Shown here piece by piece: positions 28,255-36,566 of a DNA stretch of 64,000 bases. Every line of letters starts with the position of its first letter. Position 1 is the first letter of the stretch. The stretch is from positions 1,097,001 to 1,161,000 of the forward strand of contig NZ_CP135076.1 in assembly GCF_032229225.1 (NCBI RefSeq), in the 5' to 3' direction. The notes beneath the pieces were generated by a model that was not told the origin of the DNA, did no database searches, and was given only the letters and a program-made list of their open reading frames with translations. Made by a program: the position numbers and the translations under genes. Source of the stretch: Stakelama saccharophila. GTDB taxonomy: Bacteria > Pseudomonadota > Alphaproteobacteria > Sphingomonadales > Sphingomonadaceae.

Positions 28255-28815
28255 ATGTTGAAATATGCTCTTCTTGCGGGCGCGATGATGATTTCGGCGC
28301 CGGCATCGGCCCAGAATGTGCCGGCCGAGGGGCAGGATAGCCCGGCGGCCGACACGATGTCGCAGGGCGCGCCGCAAACGCCGCCGGCCGATCCGTCGGC
28401 CGATACGACGCAATCGACCGAGACCGGCGTCGACACCGCCACCCAGGGCGACATGTCCGCGCAGGACAGCACCGGCGAGGATGGAGTGGTGCAGGATGGC
28501 ACCACGCAGGACAGCACCGGTGTCACGACCGGCGCGGACACGCAGAGCCAGGGCGGTACGACGGCCGACCAGGTCGGTGCGATGATCGATTCGCAGTTCG
28601 GCACCTATGACGCCGACGGTTCGGGCGATCTGAATGCCGCCGAATTCAACAACTGGATGGCGTCGCTGCGTTCGACCAGCGAGCCCGGCTTCGATCCCAG
28701 TGCGGCGTCCAGCCAGCAATGGATGACGCAGGCCTATGCTCAGGCCGATGCCGACCATGACGGCGGCGTGAGCAAGACCGAGCTTACGACATTCCTGGCG
28801 GGTTCGGCCAGGTAA
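28255..28815 (+). CDS. Secreted EF-hand calcium-binding protein
   Basis: A 186-residue exported protein. The signal peptide (MLKYALLAGAMMISAPASA) is followed by a long low-complexity acidic region rich in Asp, Gln, Thr, Ser and Gly (about residues 20-110), with DST/QDST repeats. The C-terminal third has two EF-hand loops, DADGSGDLNAAE and DADHDGGVSKTE, each with acidic residues at the calcium-binding positions. The ATG at 28255 follows CAGGAG and gives the better signal peptide than the one at 28237. It probably binds Ca2+ in the periplasm or outside the cell; the partner is unknown. A terminator follows. Confidence 0.85.
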   Translation: MLKYALLAGAMMISAPASAQNVPAEGQDSPAADTMSQGAPQTPPADPSADTTQSTETGVDTATQGDMSAQDSTGEDGVVQDGTTQDSTGVTTGADTQSQGGTTADQVGAMIDSQFGTYDADGSGDLNAAEFNNWMASLRSTSEPGFDPSAASSQQWMTQAYAQADADHDGGVSKTELTTFLAGSAR

Positions 28816-28837
28816 GGCCGACCGTTCGGGTCGCAGG

Positions 28838-28866
28838 CGGCCGCCGGCCTTCCCGGCGGCCGTTTT
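28838..28866 (+). terminator. Intrinsic terminator after the EF-hand gene
   Basis: A perfect 10-bp stem, CGGCCGCCGG with CCGGCGGCCG, around CCTTC, followed by TTTT at 28863-28866. It starts 22 bases after the stop codon. Confidence 0.85.
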
Positions 28867-28901
28867 GCGTGTGCCGGTTGCTATGATCCTCGATCCTGGA
28901 G

Positions 28902-29097
28902 GGATGCCTCTGCGAAACCCATTCTCGTCACCCCGGCGAAGGCCGGGGTCCACCGAGCCGCTCAGTCTAAGCATTTGATATTGCAGCCAAGTGGATGCTG
29001 AAACACGTTCAGCATGACGAAAGAGGTTTCCATTTCGTGCCTTTCGCAGAGGCATCCTGGAGGCGAAGGCGTCTTGTGTCCCCGCGAAGGCGGGGAC
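28902..29097. repeat. Composite repeat island with 16-bp terminal inverted repeats
   Basis: Perfect 16-bp inverted repeats (GGATGCCTCTGCGAAA at 28902-28917 and its complement at 29042-29057) enclose two hairpins: CCCCGGC-GAAG-GCCGGGG (28931-28948) and ATGCTGAA-ACACG-TTCAGCAT (28995-29015). A further 8-bp hairpin, GTCCCCGC-GAAG-GCGGGGAC, follows at 29078-29097. The layout is like a nested set of dispersed palindromes or a small non-coding mobile unit. No gene is present between the EF-hand terminator and the radC stop. Confidence 0.75.
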
Positions 29098-29163
29098 CCA
29101 GGCTGGGCTTCCGCCTTCGCGGGAGCACAAGGGAGCGGCGTTCGGAGTTGGTCGGACCTGCCG

Positions 29164-29853
29164 CTAGAGCAGGCCCTGGGCGCGCAGGCTGACATGACCC
29201 TCGGTGCCGATGATGACATGGTCGTGCACGGCGATGCCGAGGCGCTTTCCCGCCTCCAGCACGGCACGCGTCAGTTCGATGTCGGCGCGGCTGGGCGAGG
29301 GATCGCCGGAGGGATGGTTGTGGACCAGGATGATCGCGGCGGAGCCGAAATCGATGGCGCGGCGGATCACCTCGCGCACATGGACCGGCGCCTCGTCGAT
29401 AGACCCTTCGCCCATTACTTCGTCCTGGATCAGCATGTTGCGGGTGTTGAGGTGCAGCACCCGCACCCGCTCGATCGGATGGTGCGCCATGTCGGCGCGC
29501 AGATAATCGAGCAGCGCCTGCCAGTTGCTCAGGACCGGCCGGTCGGCGACGCGCGCCTGGACCAGGCGGATGGCGGCGGCATGGGCGATCTTGATCGCGG
29601 CGGTGGCGCTGTCGCCCATGCCGGGCACGCGCGCGATCGCCTGCGGATCGGCCGACAGCAGCCCGCCGATGCCGCCGAATTCGGTGAGCAGCGCCTTGGC
29701 CAGCGGCTTCGTATCCCGGCGCGGAATGGCGAGCGCCAGCAGATATTCCACCAGCTCGTGATCGAGCAGCGCGTCGTTGCCGCGTTCCAGCAGACGCTGG
29801 CGCAACCGGGCGCGATGCCCTTGATGATCGGTCGCCTGTCCCCCCATGGTCAT
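29164..29853 (-). CDS. radC: RadC family JAB-domain protein
   Basis: A 229-residue protein of the RadC (DUF2466) family. Residues about 20-95 form a helix-hairpin-helix segment (LLSADPQAIARVPGMGDSATAAI). The C-terminal JAB/MPN+ metal site is intact: IILVHNHPSGDPSPSRAD, with HNH and the following Ser and Asp. Despite the name a repair role is doubtful in E. coli, and the JAB domain suggests a metal-dependent hydrolase. Length is normal. Divergent from ydbH with a 118-base gap. Confidence 0.93.
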   Translation of the reverse strand: MTMGGQATDHQGHRARLRQRLLERGNDALLDHELVEYLLALAIPRRDTKPLAKALLTEFGGIGGLLSADPQAIARVPGMGDSATAAIKIAHAAAIRLVQARVADRPVLSNWQALLDYLRADMAHHPIERVRVLHLNTRNMLIQDEVMGEGSIDEAPVHVREVIRRAIDFGSAAIILVHNHPSGDPSPSRADIELTRAVLEAGKRLGIAVHDHVIIGTEGHVSLRAQGLL

Positions 29854-29971
29854 GCTCGATTAAGCCAGCCGGGTCTTTCGTGCAACGAAGCCGGGCTTTT
29901 CGTGCGAGCACGCTGCCGGTAAGGCTTTGTCGTTTCGGCGGACAAGCGGTCGCGACAGATAAGGGGATTGC

Positions 29972-32900
29972 GTGGAGGACGACGCTACGGCGGCACAGGA
30001 GGCGGAGGACGGCGCCGCGGAGCCGTTCGCACGCCCGGTCCGAAAGCCGTCGCGGGCGGTCCGGATCCTGTTGCTGATCGCGCTGTTCCTGACCATCGTG
30101 CTGGCCGGGGTCTGGCTCCAGCGCAAACCGATCGCCGACCGGATCGTGCGCGACGAACTGGCCAGGCGCGGTGTGCCGGCGCGTTATCATATCGCCGATC
30201 TGGGGCTCAGCCGCCAGCGCCTGACCGACGTGGTGATCGGCGATCCGGATCATCCCGATCTCGTCGCCGACTGGGTGGAGGTGTCGACCGACATCTCGCT
30301 TCGCGGGGCGAGCGTCACCGCCTTGCGCGCCGGCCATGTGCGGCTGCGCGGGCGGCTGGTCGACGGACAGTTGAAGCTGGGCGCGATCGATCGCCTGCTG
30401 CCGCCGCCGACGGGCAAGCCCTTTGCGCTGCCGAGCCTGAATGTCGCGGTCGAGGATGCCAGGATGCGGCTGGACACGCCTTATGGCGTGGTCGGGCTGA
30501 AGGTCGCGGGCACCGGCAAGCTGGACGACGGGTTTTCCGGCACGCTGGCCGCCGTTGCGCCCGAACTCGCCGTCGCGGGCTGCACTGTCGAGCGACTGGC
30601 CGCCGCCGTACACGTCACGATCGGCGACGGCCGGCCGAGCCTGGAAGGGCCGGTGCGCGCCGCCGCGGCGCAGTGCGAGGGCGCTGCGGCAAGCCACCCG
30701 GCGCTGGCGCTCGACGCCACGCTGGGCGAGGCGCTCGACCGGTGGAAGGGCAGTGCGGACCTGACGATCGCGAAGGCGGATGTGGCGGCGGCGACGGCGG
30801 ACCGCGTGCGCGGCACCGTGACCTTCGAGGGCGGACCGGAACGCACGACGGGGACGGTCGAGTTGGCCTCCGACGCCTTGGCGGGCGAAGGGCTGCACGC
30901 CGGCGAGACACGGATCGCGGGGCGCTATGCCGCCGGGACCAAGGGCAACCGGTTCGGCGGCGCCGTGCACGGCGGCGGCGTCGCCCTGTCGCGCGCGACC
31001 ATCCAGCGCGTCGCCGGGCTGGCGGGGGCGGCCGATGGTACGCCGGCGGGCCCGCTCGTCGACAAGCTGGTCCGTGCCGCAGTGCTCGCGGGGCGCGCAA
31101 TGGACGTGCGGGCCGAACTTTCCGCCGAGCAGACAGACGAAGGCGGTCACATCGGCGTGTCGCGGATGACGATGACGGCGCGGAGCGGCGCCCGCGCGAC
31201 GCTGTCGGGCGGCACCGGCATCCGCTATCGCTGGCCTGATGCGGGGCTGACCCTCGACGGAATGCTGGCCTTTGCCGGCGGCGACCTGCCGGAGGCGGCG
31301 ATCCGGCTGCATCAGGCGCGCGCGGGCGCGCCGGTGAGGGGCACGGCGCTCTTCCGGCCCTATGCCGCGGACGGCGCCCGCCTGGCCCTGACGCCGGTCG
31401 ATTTCGAGGCGGCGGCGGACGGGTCGACCCGCTTCACCACGCGCGCGACGATCAGCGGTCCGATCGGCCCGGACGGGCGCGTCTCCGGCCTGACGATGCC
31501 GGTATCGGCCCGGTGGAACGGGGGCGGCCGGCTGGTGATCAATCGCACCTGCGTGCCGCTGTCCTTCGACCGGCTGGCCGTGTCGGGGCTGGAGCTGGAC
31601 GCGACGCGCCTGGCCCTGTGTCCCGAGGATGCGGCGTTGTTGCGCATCACCGGCGCCGGCGTGCGCGGCGGCGCGCAAATCGCGAATGCGGACCTGACCG
31701 GGCGCATCGGCGGAACACCACTCGCGCTGACGGCGGATGCCTCCGAATTCCGCCTGACCGACAACGGGTTCCGGTTGCAGAATGTCGCGGCGCGGATCGG
31801 CGGGGAAAGCGTGACGCGGATCGCGGCCGACCTGACCGGCCGCGTGGGAGACGGCGACGTCGCGGGGCGCTTTTCGGATGGGAGCGGACAGATCGGGAGC
31901 GTCCCCCTGCTGATGTCCGACGCTGCGGGCGCATGGCGGCTGGCGGACGGCGTCCTGACGCTCGACGGCGCCCTGAAGGTGGACGATGCGGCCGAGGACC
32001 CCCGTTTCGAGCAATTGGCGAGCGACGATTTCCACTTCACGCTGGACGGCAACCGGATCGACGCCGCCGGCACGCTGAAGACGCCGGAGGGCGGGGTGAA
32101 GGTGAGCGACGTCACGATCGCGCACGACCTGGGCACCGGAACCGGCCATGCCGTGCTGGACGTGCCGGGGATTGCCTTCGACGAGGATTTCCAACCCGAA
32201 AGGCTCACCCGGCTGACCTTCGGCGTGATCGCGGACGTGCGCGGCGCTGTCTCCGGCAAGGGGCGGATCGAGTGGACGAGCGAGGACGTCACCAGCACGG
32301 GCACGTTCGCAACGACGGGGACCGACCTGTCCGCCGCGTTCGGCACCGTCACCGGGTTGTCGACGACGATTCACTTCACCGATCTGCTGAACCTGAAGAC
32401 GGCGCCCGACCAGCTTGCGACGATTGCCGAGGTGAACCCCGGCATCGCCGCCATTGGCGGCGTCATCCATTATCAGGTGCTGGACAGCGAGCGGGTGCGG
32501 ATCGAGGGCGGGGAATGGCCGTTCGCCGGGGGAACGCTGATCCTGGAGCCGACCGTGCTCGATTTCGGCGAGAAGCAGCAGCGGCGCCTGACCTTCCGCC
32601 TGCGCGGCGTGGAAGCGGCGCAGTTCCTGCAGCAGTTCGACTTCGACAATATCAACGCAACCGGCACCTTCGACGGCGTGCTGCCGATGGTATTCGACGA
32701 ATCCGGCGGCCGGATCGTCGACGGGCATCTCGAAACGCGCGCGGGCGGGACGCTCGCTTATATCGGGGAAGTCAGCGAAGAGGATCTCGGCACCTGGGGC
32801 AACCTGGCGTTTAATGCACTGAAGTCGATCCGCTACGATTCGCTCACCGTCACGCTGGACGGGCCGCTGGCGGGCGAGATGGTGACGCGCATCCGTTTCG

Positions 32901-33178
32901 CCGGCGTGCATCAGGGCGAGGGGGCGGAGGGCAATTTCATCGTCGACCGGCTGGCGAAGCTGCCGCTGCGCTTCAACATCCGCATCAAGGCGCCGTTCCG
33001 GCAGTTGATCGATTCGGTCCAGTCCTATTACGAGCCCGAGCGCCTGATCGAACGCAATCTGCCCAGCCTGATCGAAGAGCAGAAAAATCAGGCGCAAGAC
33101 CCTAAAAACACAGCCGGACCGTCGTCCGAAAACGACGATGGAGCCGTTCAGCCCACCGAAAGCGAGGCCATGCCATGA
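29972..33178 (+). CDS. ydbH: YdbH family intermembrane lipid-transport protein
   Basis: A 1068-residue AsmA-like bridge protein. The N-terminus has a charged cytosolic head and one membrane anchor (ILLLIALFLTIVLAGVWL, about residues 32-49). The rest is predicted periplasmic, built mainly of beta strands as in the TamB/AsmA/YhdP group. The C-terminal part (from about residue 720: FSTDLSAAFGTV-like, then FDGVLPMVFDESGGRIVDG) matches the YdbH domain. In E. coli YdbH with YnbE and YdbL forms an inner-to-outer membrane bridge that moves phospholipids. GTG at 29972 follows AAGGGGA. The stop overlaps ynbE by 4 bases. The gene order and the two partners strengthen the call. Confidence 0.88.
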   Translation: MEDDATAAQEAEDGAAEPFARPVRKPSRAVRILLLIALFLTIVLAGVWLQRKPIADRIVRDELARRGVPARYHIADLGLSRQRLTDVVIGDPDHPDLVADWVEVSTDISLRGASVTALRAGHVRLRGRLVDGQLKLGAIDRLLPPPTGKPFALPSLNVAVEDARMRLDTPYGVVGLKVAGTGKLDDGFSGTLAAVAPELAVAGCTVERLAAAVHVTIGDGRPSLEGPVRAAAAQCEGAAASHPALALDATLGEALDRWKGSADLTIAKADVAAATADRVRGTVTFEGGPERTTGTVELASDALAGEGLHAGETRIAGRYAAGTKGNRFGGAVHGGGVALSRATIQRVAGLAGAADGTPAGPLVDKLVRAAVLAGRAMDVRAELSAEQTDEGGHIGVSRMTMTARSGARATLSGGTGIRYRWPDAGLTLDGMLAFAGGDLPEAAIRLHQARAGAPVRGTALFRPYAADGARLALTPVDFEAAADGSTRFTTRATISGPIGPDGRVSGLTMPVSARWNGGGRLVINRTCVPLSFDRLAVSGLELDATRLALCPEDAALLRITGAGVRGGAQIANADLTGRIGGTPLALTADASEFRLTDNGFRLQNVAARIGGESVTRIAADLTGRVGDGDVAGRFSDGSGQIGSVPLLMSDAAGAWRLADGVLTLDGALKVDDAAEDPRFEQLASDDFHFTLDGNRIDAAGTLKTPEGGVKVSDVTIAHDLGTGTGHAVLDVPGIAFDEDFQPERLTRLTFGVIADVRGAVSGKGRIEWTSEDVTSTGTFATTGTDLSAAFGTVTGLSTTIHFTDLLNLKTAPDQLATIAEVNPGIAAIGGVIHYQVLDSERVRIEGGEWPFAGGTLILEPTVLDFGEKQQRRLTFRLRGVEAAQFLQQFDFDNINATGTFDGVLPMVFDESGGRIVDGHLETRAGGTLAYIGEVSEEDLGTWGNLAFNALKSIRYDSLTVTLDGPLAGEMVTRIRFAGVHQGEGAEGNFIVDRLAKLPLRFNIRIKAPFRQLIDSVQSYYEPERLIERNLPSLIEEQKNQAQDPKNTAGPSSENDDGAVQPTESEAMP

Positions 33179-33411
33179 TCGAGATAATGTTGAAAAATCG
33201 CCTCGGCCGGGCAACGGTCGGCGCCATGTGGAGACCGATATCGATGGCCGCGTTCATCGCCGGCCCGGCTTTGCTGAGCGCGTGCGTGACCGTGAACGCG
33301 CCGAAAAAGCCGATCGAGATCAATCTGAACATCAACATCACGCAGGAAGTGGTCTATCGTCTTGACCAGGACGCGAAGGACCTCATCCAGGACCATCCGG
33401 GGATTTTCTGA
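33175..33411 (+). CDS. ynbE: YnbE family lipoprotein
   Basis: A small outer membrane lipoprotein, partner of YdbH. A signal peptide ending in a lipobox (ALLSAC) is followed by the family motif APKKPIEINLNINITQEVVYRLD, then a short acidic tail. In E. coli YnbE forms a multimer that caps the YdbH bridge at the outer membrane. The ATG at 33175 overlaps the ydbH stop by 4 bases and has a GCGAGG site. An internal ATG at 33226 would give a 61-residue protein with a shorter n-region closer to family length and may be the real start. Confidence 0.88.
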   Translation: MIEIMLKNRLGRATVGAMWRPISMAAFIAGPALLSACVTVNAPKKPIEINLNINITQEVVYRLDQDAKDLIQDHPGIF

Positions 33412-33413
33412 TC

Positions 33414-33800
33414 ATGCGCATCGCGAAACACATCATTATCGGCCTGGCCGCCGCATCCGCCGTCGGCGGCATGGCGACGTCGGCCTATGCCCAGCGCAAT
33501 CCGGCCTATGCCCAGGCGCGCGCGGCCGGAAAGATCGGCGAGAAACCGGACGGCTATGTCGGTATCGTCGGCGCGCCCACGCCCGAGTTGCAGAAGATCG
33601 TCAGCAGCATCAACATCCAGCGCAAGGCGGTCTACACCAAGCAGGCCGAACAGGGCGGCGGCACGGTGGAGCAGCGTGCGTTCGTCGCCGGCTGCAACCT
33701 GATCGAGCGGACCAAGCCGGGCGAGATGTACATGACGCCGGGCGGCGCATGGAAAGAACGCGGCAGCGGCGCGCCGGAGCGCGATTCCCGCTGCGTCTGA
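33414..33800 (+). CDS. ydbL: YdbL family periplasmic protein (DUF1318)
   Basis: A 128-residue exported protein with a signal peptide ending SAYAQ near residue 27. The DUF1318 domain is recognised from YAQARAAGKIGEKPDGYVGIV, VSSINIQRKAVYTKQAEQ and the C-terminal ERTKPGEMYMTPGGAWKER. In E. coli YdbL is a periplasmic chaperone that controls YnbE multimerisation on the YdbH bridge. It starts 3 bases after ynbE, completing a three-gene operon. Length fits the family. Confidence 0.9.
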   Translation: MRIAKHIIIGLAAASAVGGMATSAYAQRNPAYAQARAAGKIGEKPDGYVGIVGAPTPELQKIVSSINIQRKAVYTKQAEQGGGTVEQRAFVAGCNLIERTKPGEMYMTPGGAWKERGSGAPERDSRCV

Positions 33801-33907
33801 CGCCGGGGCGATTTCCGCCCGCCAGCCCGCGAATCGTCGGTTGAACCGCGCGGGTCCGGCGGCCGTAGCGGCAAGGCGCCGCGTTGCGGCGGTGAAGCGC
33901 CTGCCGG

Positions 33908-33936
33908 TTGACTTGGCTTTCCGCCCTTTCTAAACG
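33908..33936 (+). promoter_or_regulatory. Possible sigma-70 promoter of the atp operon
   Basis: TTGACT (33908-33913), then 17 bases, then TAAACG (33931-33936). The -35 element is good and the -10 element is weak. It would start a transcript near 33943 that first crosses the terminator-like hairpin at 33977-34001. Confidence 0.4.
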
Positions 33937-33976
33937 GTTACGGCGTCGAGGGGAGATCCCCGCGATGAATGTTGTC

Positions 33977-34001
33977 GCCGCCTCGCCGCGGCGGCTTTTT
34001 T
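33977..34001 (+). terminator. Terminator-like hairpin in the atpI leader
   Basis: GCCGCC-TCGCCGC-GGCGGC followed directly by TTTTTT (33996-34001), a classical intrinsic terminator, 19 bases before the atpI start. It either ends the ydbH-ynbE-ydbL transcript or attenuates the atp operon. Confidence 0.75.
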
Positions 34002-34020
34002 CATATCAGGAATGCGAACG

Positions 34021-34332
34021 TTGGCTGACGAGCGCCAGAACGGACCGGACGACCTGGAAAAGCGCATCGCCGAGGCAAAGGCGAAGCAGCGCCATGGCCG
34101 CACGCACACCGCCGCCGAAGGAAACGCGGAAACCCGCGGCTGGGCGGTCGGAATCGAGTTCGTCGGGGCGGTCATCGTCGGCGCGGTCATCGGCCTGTTG
34201 CTCGACAAATGGCTGAATACCGCGCCCTGGCTGATGATCGTGTTCCTCGCCCTGGGCTTTGCCGCCGGGCTGCGCCGTGCGTTCACCACGTCGAAGCAGT
34301 TCGACACCGATTTCACCAACGACGAACAATAG
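34021..34332 (+). CDS. atpI: ATP synthase protein I
   Basis: A 103-residue small membrane protein that heads the Fo operon. A charged N-terminus (LADERQNGPDDLEKRIAEAK) precedes two transmembrane helices (IEFVGAVIVGAVIGLLLDKWL and APWLMIVFLALGFAAGLRRAF), as in AtpI, which helps assemble the c-ring and may carry Mg2+. The TTG at 34021 is preferred because it sits 9 bases after a CAGGAA site; the ATG at 34012 would be only one base away from it. atpB follows with a 14-base gap. Confidence 0.88.
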   Translation: MADERQNGPDDLEKRIAEAKAKQRHGRTHTAAEGNAETRGWAVGIEFVGAVIVGAVIGLLLDKWLNTAPWLMIVFLALGFAAGLRRAFTTSKQFDTDFTNDEQ

Positions 34333-34346
34333 GGCCATAACGACCC

Positions 34347-35102
34347 ATGTCCGCCAACAATCCGATGGAACAGTTCGCGATCAAGACGCTGCACCCGATC
34401 AGCGTGCTCGGTCAGGACGTGTCCTTCACCAATTCCGCCTTGTGGATGCTGATCGCGCTGGGGGTGATCGCGGTGTTTCTCGTCGTCGGCACGATGAAGC
34501 CGCAGCTCGTGCCCGGCCGCTGGCAGGCCGCGCTCGAATATGTCTATGACTTCGTCGTCGGCGTGGTCGACGAGAATGTCGGGCCGAAGGGCAAGGCCTA
34601 TGTCCCGCTGATCTTCTCCGTCTTCGTGTTCGTGCTGGCCTGCAACCTGCTGGGCCTGATCCCGTGGGTGGGGTCGTTCACGCCGACCAGCCATATCGCG
34701 GTGACGCTTGCGCTCGCGCTGATCGTGTTCGCGATCGTCGTGCTCGTCGGCCTGATCAATCACGGCCTGCGTTTCCTCACCTTCTTCTGGCCCAAGGGCA
34801 TGGCCTGGCCGCTGGCGCTGTTCATCATGCCGATCGAGGTGGTCAGCTTCTTGGTACGTCCGTTCACGCTCGCCATCCGGCTGTTCGCGAACATGACCGC
34901 GGGGCACGTCCTGCTGAAGGTGTTCGGCACCTTCGTCGTGTCGCTCGGATCGTTCGGGGCGCTGCCCTATGTCTTCGGCATCGTTCCGCTGGGCGTGAAT
35001 GTGGCGCTGTCGGCGCTTGAACTGCTGATCGCGCTGATCCAGGCCTATGTGTTCGCGCTCCTTGCGTCAATTTATTTGAACGACGCGATCAATCTTCACT
35101 AA
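34347..35102 (+). CDS. atpB: ATP synthase Fo subunit a
   Basis: A 251-residue integral membrane protein that forms the proton half-channels of the FoF1 ATP synthase. The essential Arg is in RPFTLAIRLFANMTAGH (about residue 182), in the conserved fourth helix. Other family segments are MEQFAIKTLHPI at the N-terminus, SFTPTSHIAVTLALAL and the C-terminal LIQAYVFALLASIYL. Length and six-helix layout are typical for alphaproteobacteria. It is followed by atpE. Confidence 0.98.
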   Translation: MSANNPMEQFAIKTLHPISVLGQDVSFTNSALWMLIALGVIAVFLVVGTMKPQLVPGRWQAALEYVYDFVVGVVDENVGPKGKAYVPLIFSVFVFVLACNLLGLIPWVGSFTPTSHIAVTLALALIVFAIVVLVGLINHGLRFLTFFWPKGMAWPLALFIMPIEVVSFLVRPFTLAIRLFANMTAGHVLLKVFGTFVVSLGSFGALPYVFGIVPLGVNVALSALELLIALIQAYVFALLASIYLNDAINLH

Positions 35103-35146
35103 TTTCCTGGTTTCCACTAACCGACGTCACGAAAAGGGTATCGAAA

Positions 35147-35374
35147 ATGGACGCAGAAGCAGCAAAATATATCGGCGCCGGCCTTGCGGCGATGGGTGCG
35201 GGTCTCGCCGGCATCGGCGTGGGCTACATCTTCGGTTCGCACGTCCTCGGCGCATTCCGCAATCCGGACGCCGAGCCGCGCATCGCCGGCCGTCTGTTCC
35301 TGGGCTTCGCCGTGGTCGAGGCGCTGGGCCTGATCGCCGCGGTCGTCGCGCTCTACCTCGCCTTCGCGGGCTGA
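35147..35374 (+). CDS. atpE: ATP synthase Fo subunit c
   Basis: A 75-residue hairpin of two transmembrane helices that forms the rotating c-ring. The first helix is Gly-rich (IGAGLAAMGAGLAGIGVGYIF), the polar loop contains RNPDAEPR, and the second helix carries the proton-binding carboxylate in GFAVVEALGLIAAVVALYLAF (Glu near residue 58). It lies between atpB and the b' gene, 44 bases after the former. Essential for proton translocation. Confidence 0.98.
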   Translation: MDAEAAKYIGAGLAAMGAGLAGIGVGYIFGSHVLGAFRNPDAEPRIAGRLFLGFAVVEALGLIAAVVALYLAFAG

Positions 35375-35408
35375 GGCGGGCGAGAACCGAAGGATAGAGG
35401 TCTGACCC

Positions 35409-35891
35409 ATGCCTCAGTTTGAACCGGCAAATTTCCTGCCCCAGATGGTGTGGCTGGTCGTTGCGTTCGCGATTCTGTATTTCGTGATCGTGCAGACGAC
35501 GCTGCCGCGCCTGGGCCGCACGATCGACGCCCGTGAGAACAAGGTCATGGGCGACCTCGATTCGGCCCAGCGGGCGAAGGCGGATGCCGATTCGATGCAG
35601 GCCGAATATGAAGCCGGCGTCGCATCCGCGCAGGAGCGGGCGCGCGCGCGGCTGGCCGAGGCACGGCAGGCGGCCGCCAAGACGATCGAGGCGGAACTCG
35701 CCAGGTCGAACGCCGTGCTCAACGAAAAGATGGAAGCCGCCGAGGCGTCGCTCGACGAAGCGCGCAACCGTGCCGTGGGCGAGATCGAGGCGGTCGCGGC
35801 CGACGCGGCGGCATCCATCGTCGAAAAACTGACCGGCACCCGCCCCGCCGAGGCCGAGGCCCATTCGGCGGCGCGCGCGGCGCTGGCTTGA
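35409..35891 (+). CDS. atpF': ATP synthase Fo subunit b'
   Basis: A 160-residue peripheral-stalk subunit. One N-terminal membrane helix (MVWLVVAFAILYFVIVQTTLP) is followed by a long charged coiled coil (ARENKVMGDLDSAQRAKADAD ... RLAEARQAAAKTIEAEL). The N-terminal FEPANFLPQ pattern without a long leader is typical of b'. Alphaproteobacteria and cyanobacteria use a b/b' heterodimer, while E. coli uses two identical b. The next gene, after 7 bases, is b. Confidence 0.93.
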   Translation: MPQFEPANFLPQMVWLVVAFAILYFVIVQTTLPRLGRTIDARENKVMGDLDSAQRAKADADSMQAEYEAGVASAQERARARLAEARQAAAKTIEAELARSNAVLNEKMEAAEASLDEARNRAVGEIEAVAADAAASIVEKLTGTRPAEAEAHSAARAALA

Positions 35892-35898
35892 GGAAGCA

Positions 35899-36465
35899 AT
35901 GACGGCCGAAACCGGACACATAGTCGCGACCACCGAAGCCGACGGCGCCGTGGCGCATGGCGAGCACGGCCCCACCATGCTCGGCCTCAGCGCCGAGGGC
36001 TGGGTCTATGTCGGCATCACGATCTTCCTGATCCTTGCCGCGACGGTGTTCAAGTTCCCGCAGAAGCTGACCAGGGCGCTGGACGACAAGATCGCCCAAA
36101 CCAGGCGGGAGCTGGACGAGGCCAAGGCGATCCGGGCCGAAGCCGAGGCGCTGCTGGCCGATGCCAAGGCGCGTCACGCCGCGAGCGCGGGCGATGCCGA
36201 GGCGATCGTCGCGCACGCCCAGGAAGAGGCCAAGGCCATGCTCGCCAAGGCGGAAACGGATGCGGCCGAACTGACCGAGCGCCGCGCCAAGATGGCCGAG
36301 GACAAGATCGCCGCGTCCGAGCGGCAGGCGATCGCCGACGTCCGCGCCAAGGCGGTGGAGGCGGCGACCGCCGCTGCCGGCCGGATCATTGCCGAAAAGC
36401 ACGGCACCGACGCCGACCGGGCGCTGGTCGACCGGACAATCGCGGGCCTGAACCGCCTCAATTGA
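35899..36465 (+). CDS. atpF: ATP synthase Fo subunit b
   Basis: A 188-residue peripheral-stalk subunit partnering b'. After a polar N-terminal extension (about 35 residues) comes a membrane helix (WVYVGITIFLILAATVFKFPQ), then a continuous coiled coil with many Ala, Glu and Lys (AKAIRAEAEALLADAKARHA ... AKAVEAATAAAGRIIAEKHG) that binds F1. It ends the Fo operon. F1 genes (atpHAGDC) are not next to it, matching the split arrangement in alphaproteobacteria. Confidence 0.95.
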   Translation: MTAETGHIVATTEADGAVAHGEHGPTMLGLSAEGWVYVGITIFLILAATVFKFPQKLTRALDDKIAQTRRELDEAKAIRAEAEALLADAKARHAASAGDAEAIVAHAQEEAKAMLAKAETDAAELTERRAKMAEDKIAASERQAIADVRAKAVEAATAAAGRIIAEKHGTDADRALVDRTIAGLNRLN

Positions 36466-36474
36466 TCGCGAATC

Positions 36475-36512
36475 CTCCCCGGTAAGGGGAGGGGGACCAT
36501 GCGAAGCATGGT
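36475..36512. repeat. Palindromic repeats after atpF
   Basis: Two hairpins close together: CTCCCC-GGTAA-GGGGAG (36475-36491) and ACCATGC-GAA-GCATGGT (36496-36512). With the hairpin at 36567 they form a recognisable dispersed repeat of GC-rich bacteria in which 'CTCCCC...GGGGAG' blocks bracket a palindromic centre. Confidence 0.7.
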
Positions 36513-36566
36513 GAGAGGCGTTCCCGCCGATGGCCACACCCCTCCGTCGACCCTTCGGGCCGCCAC

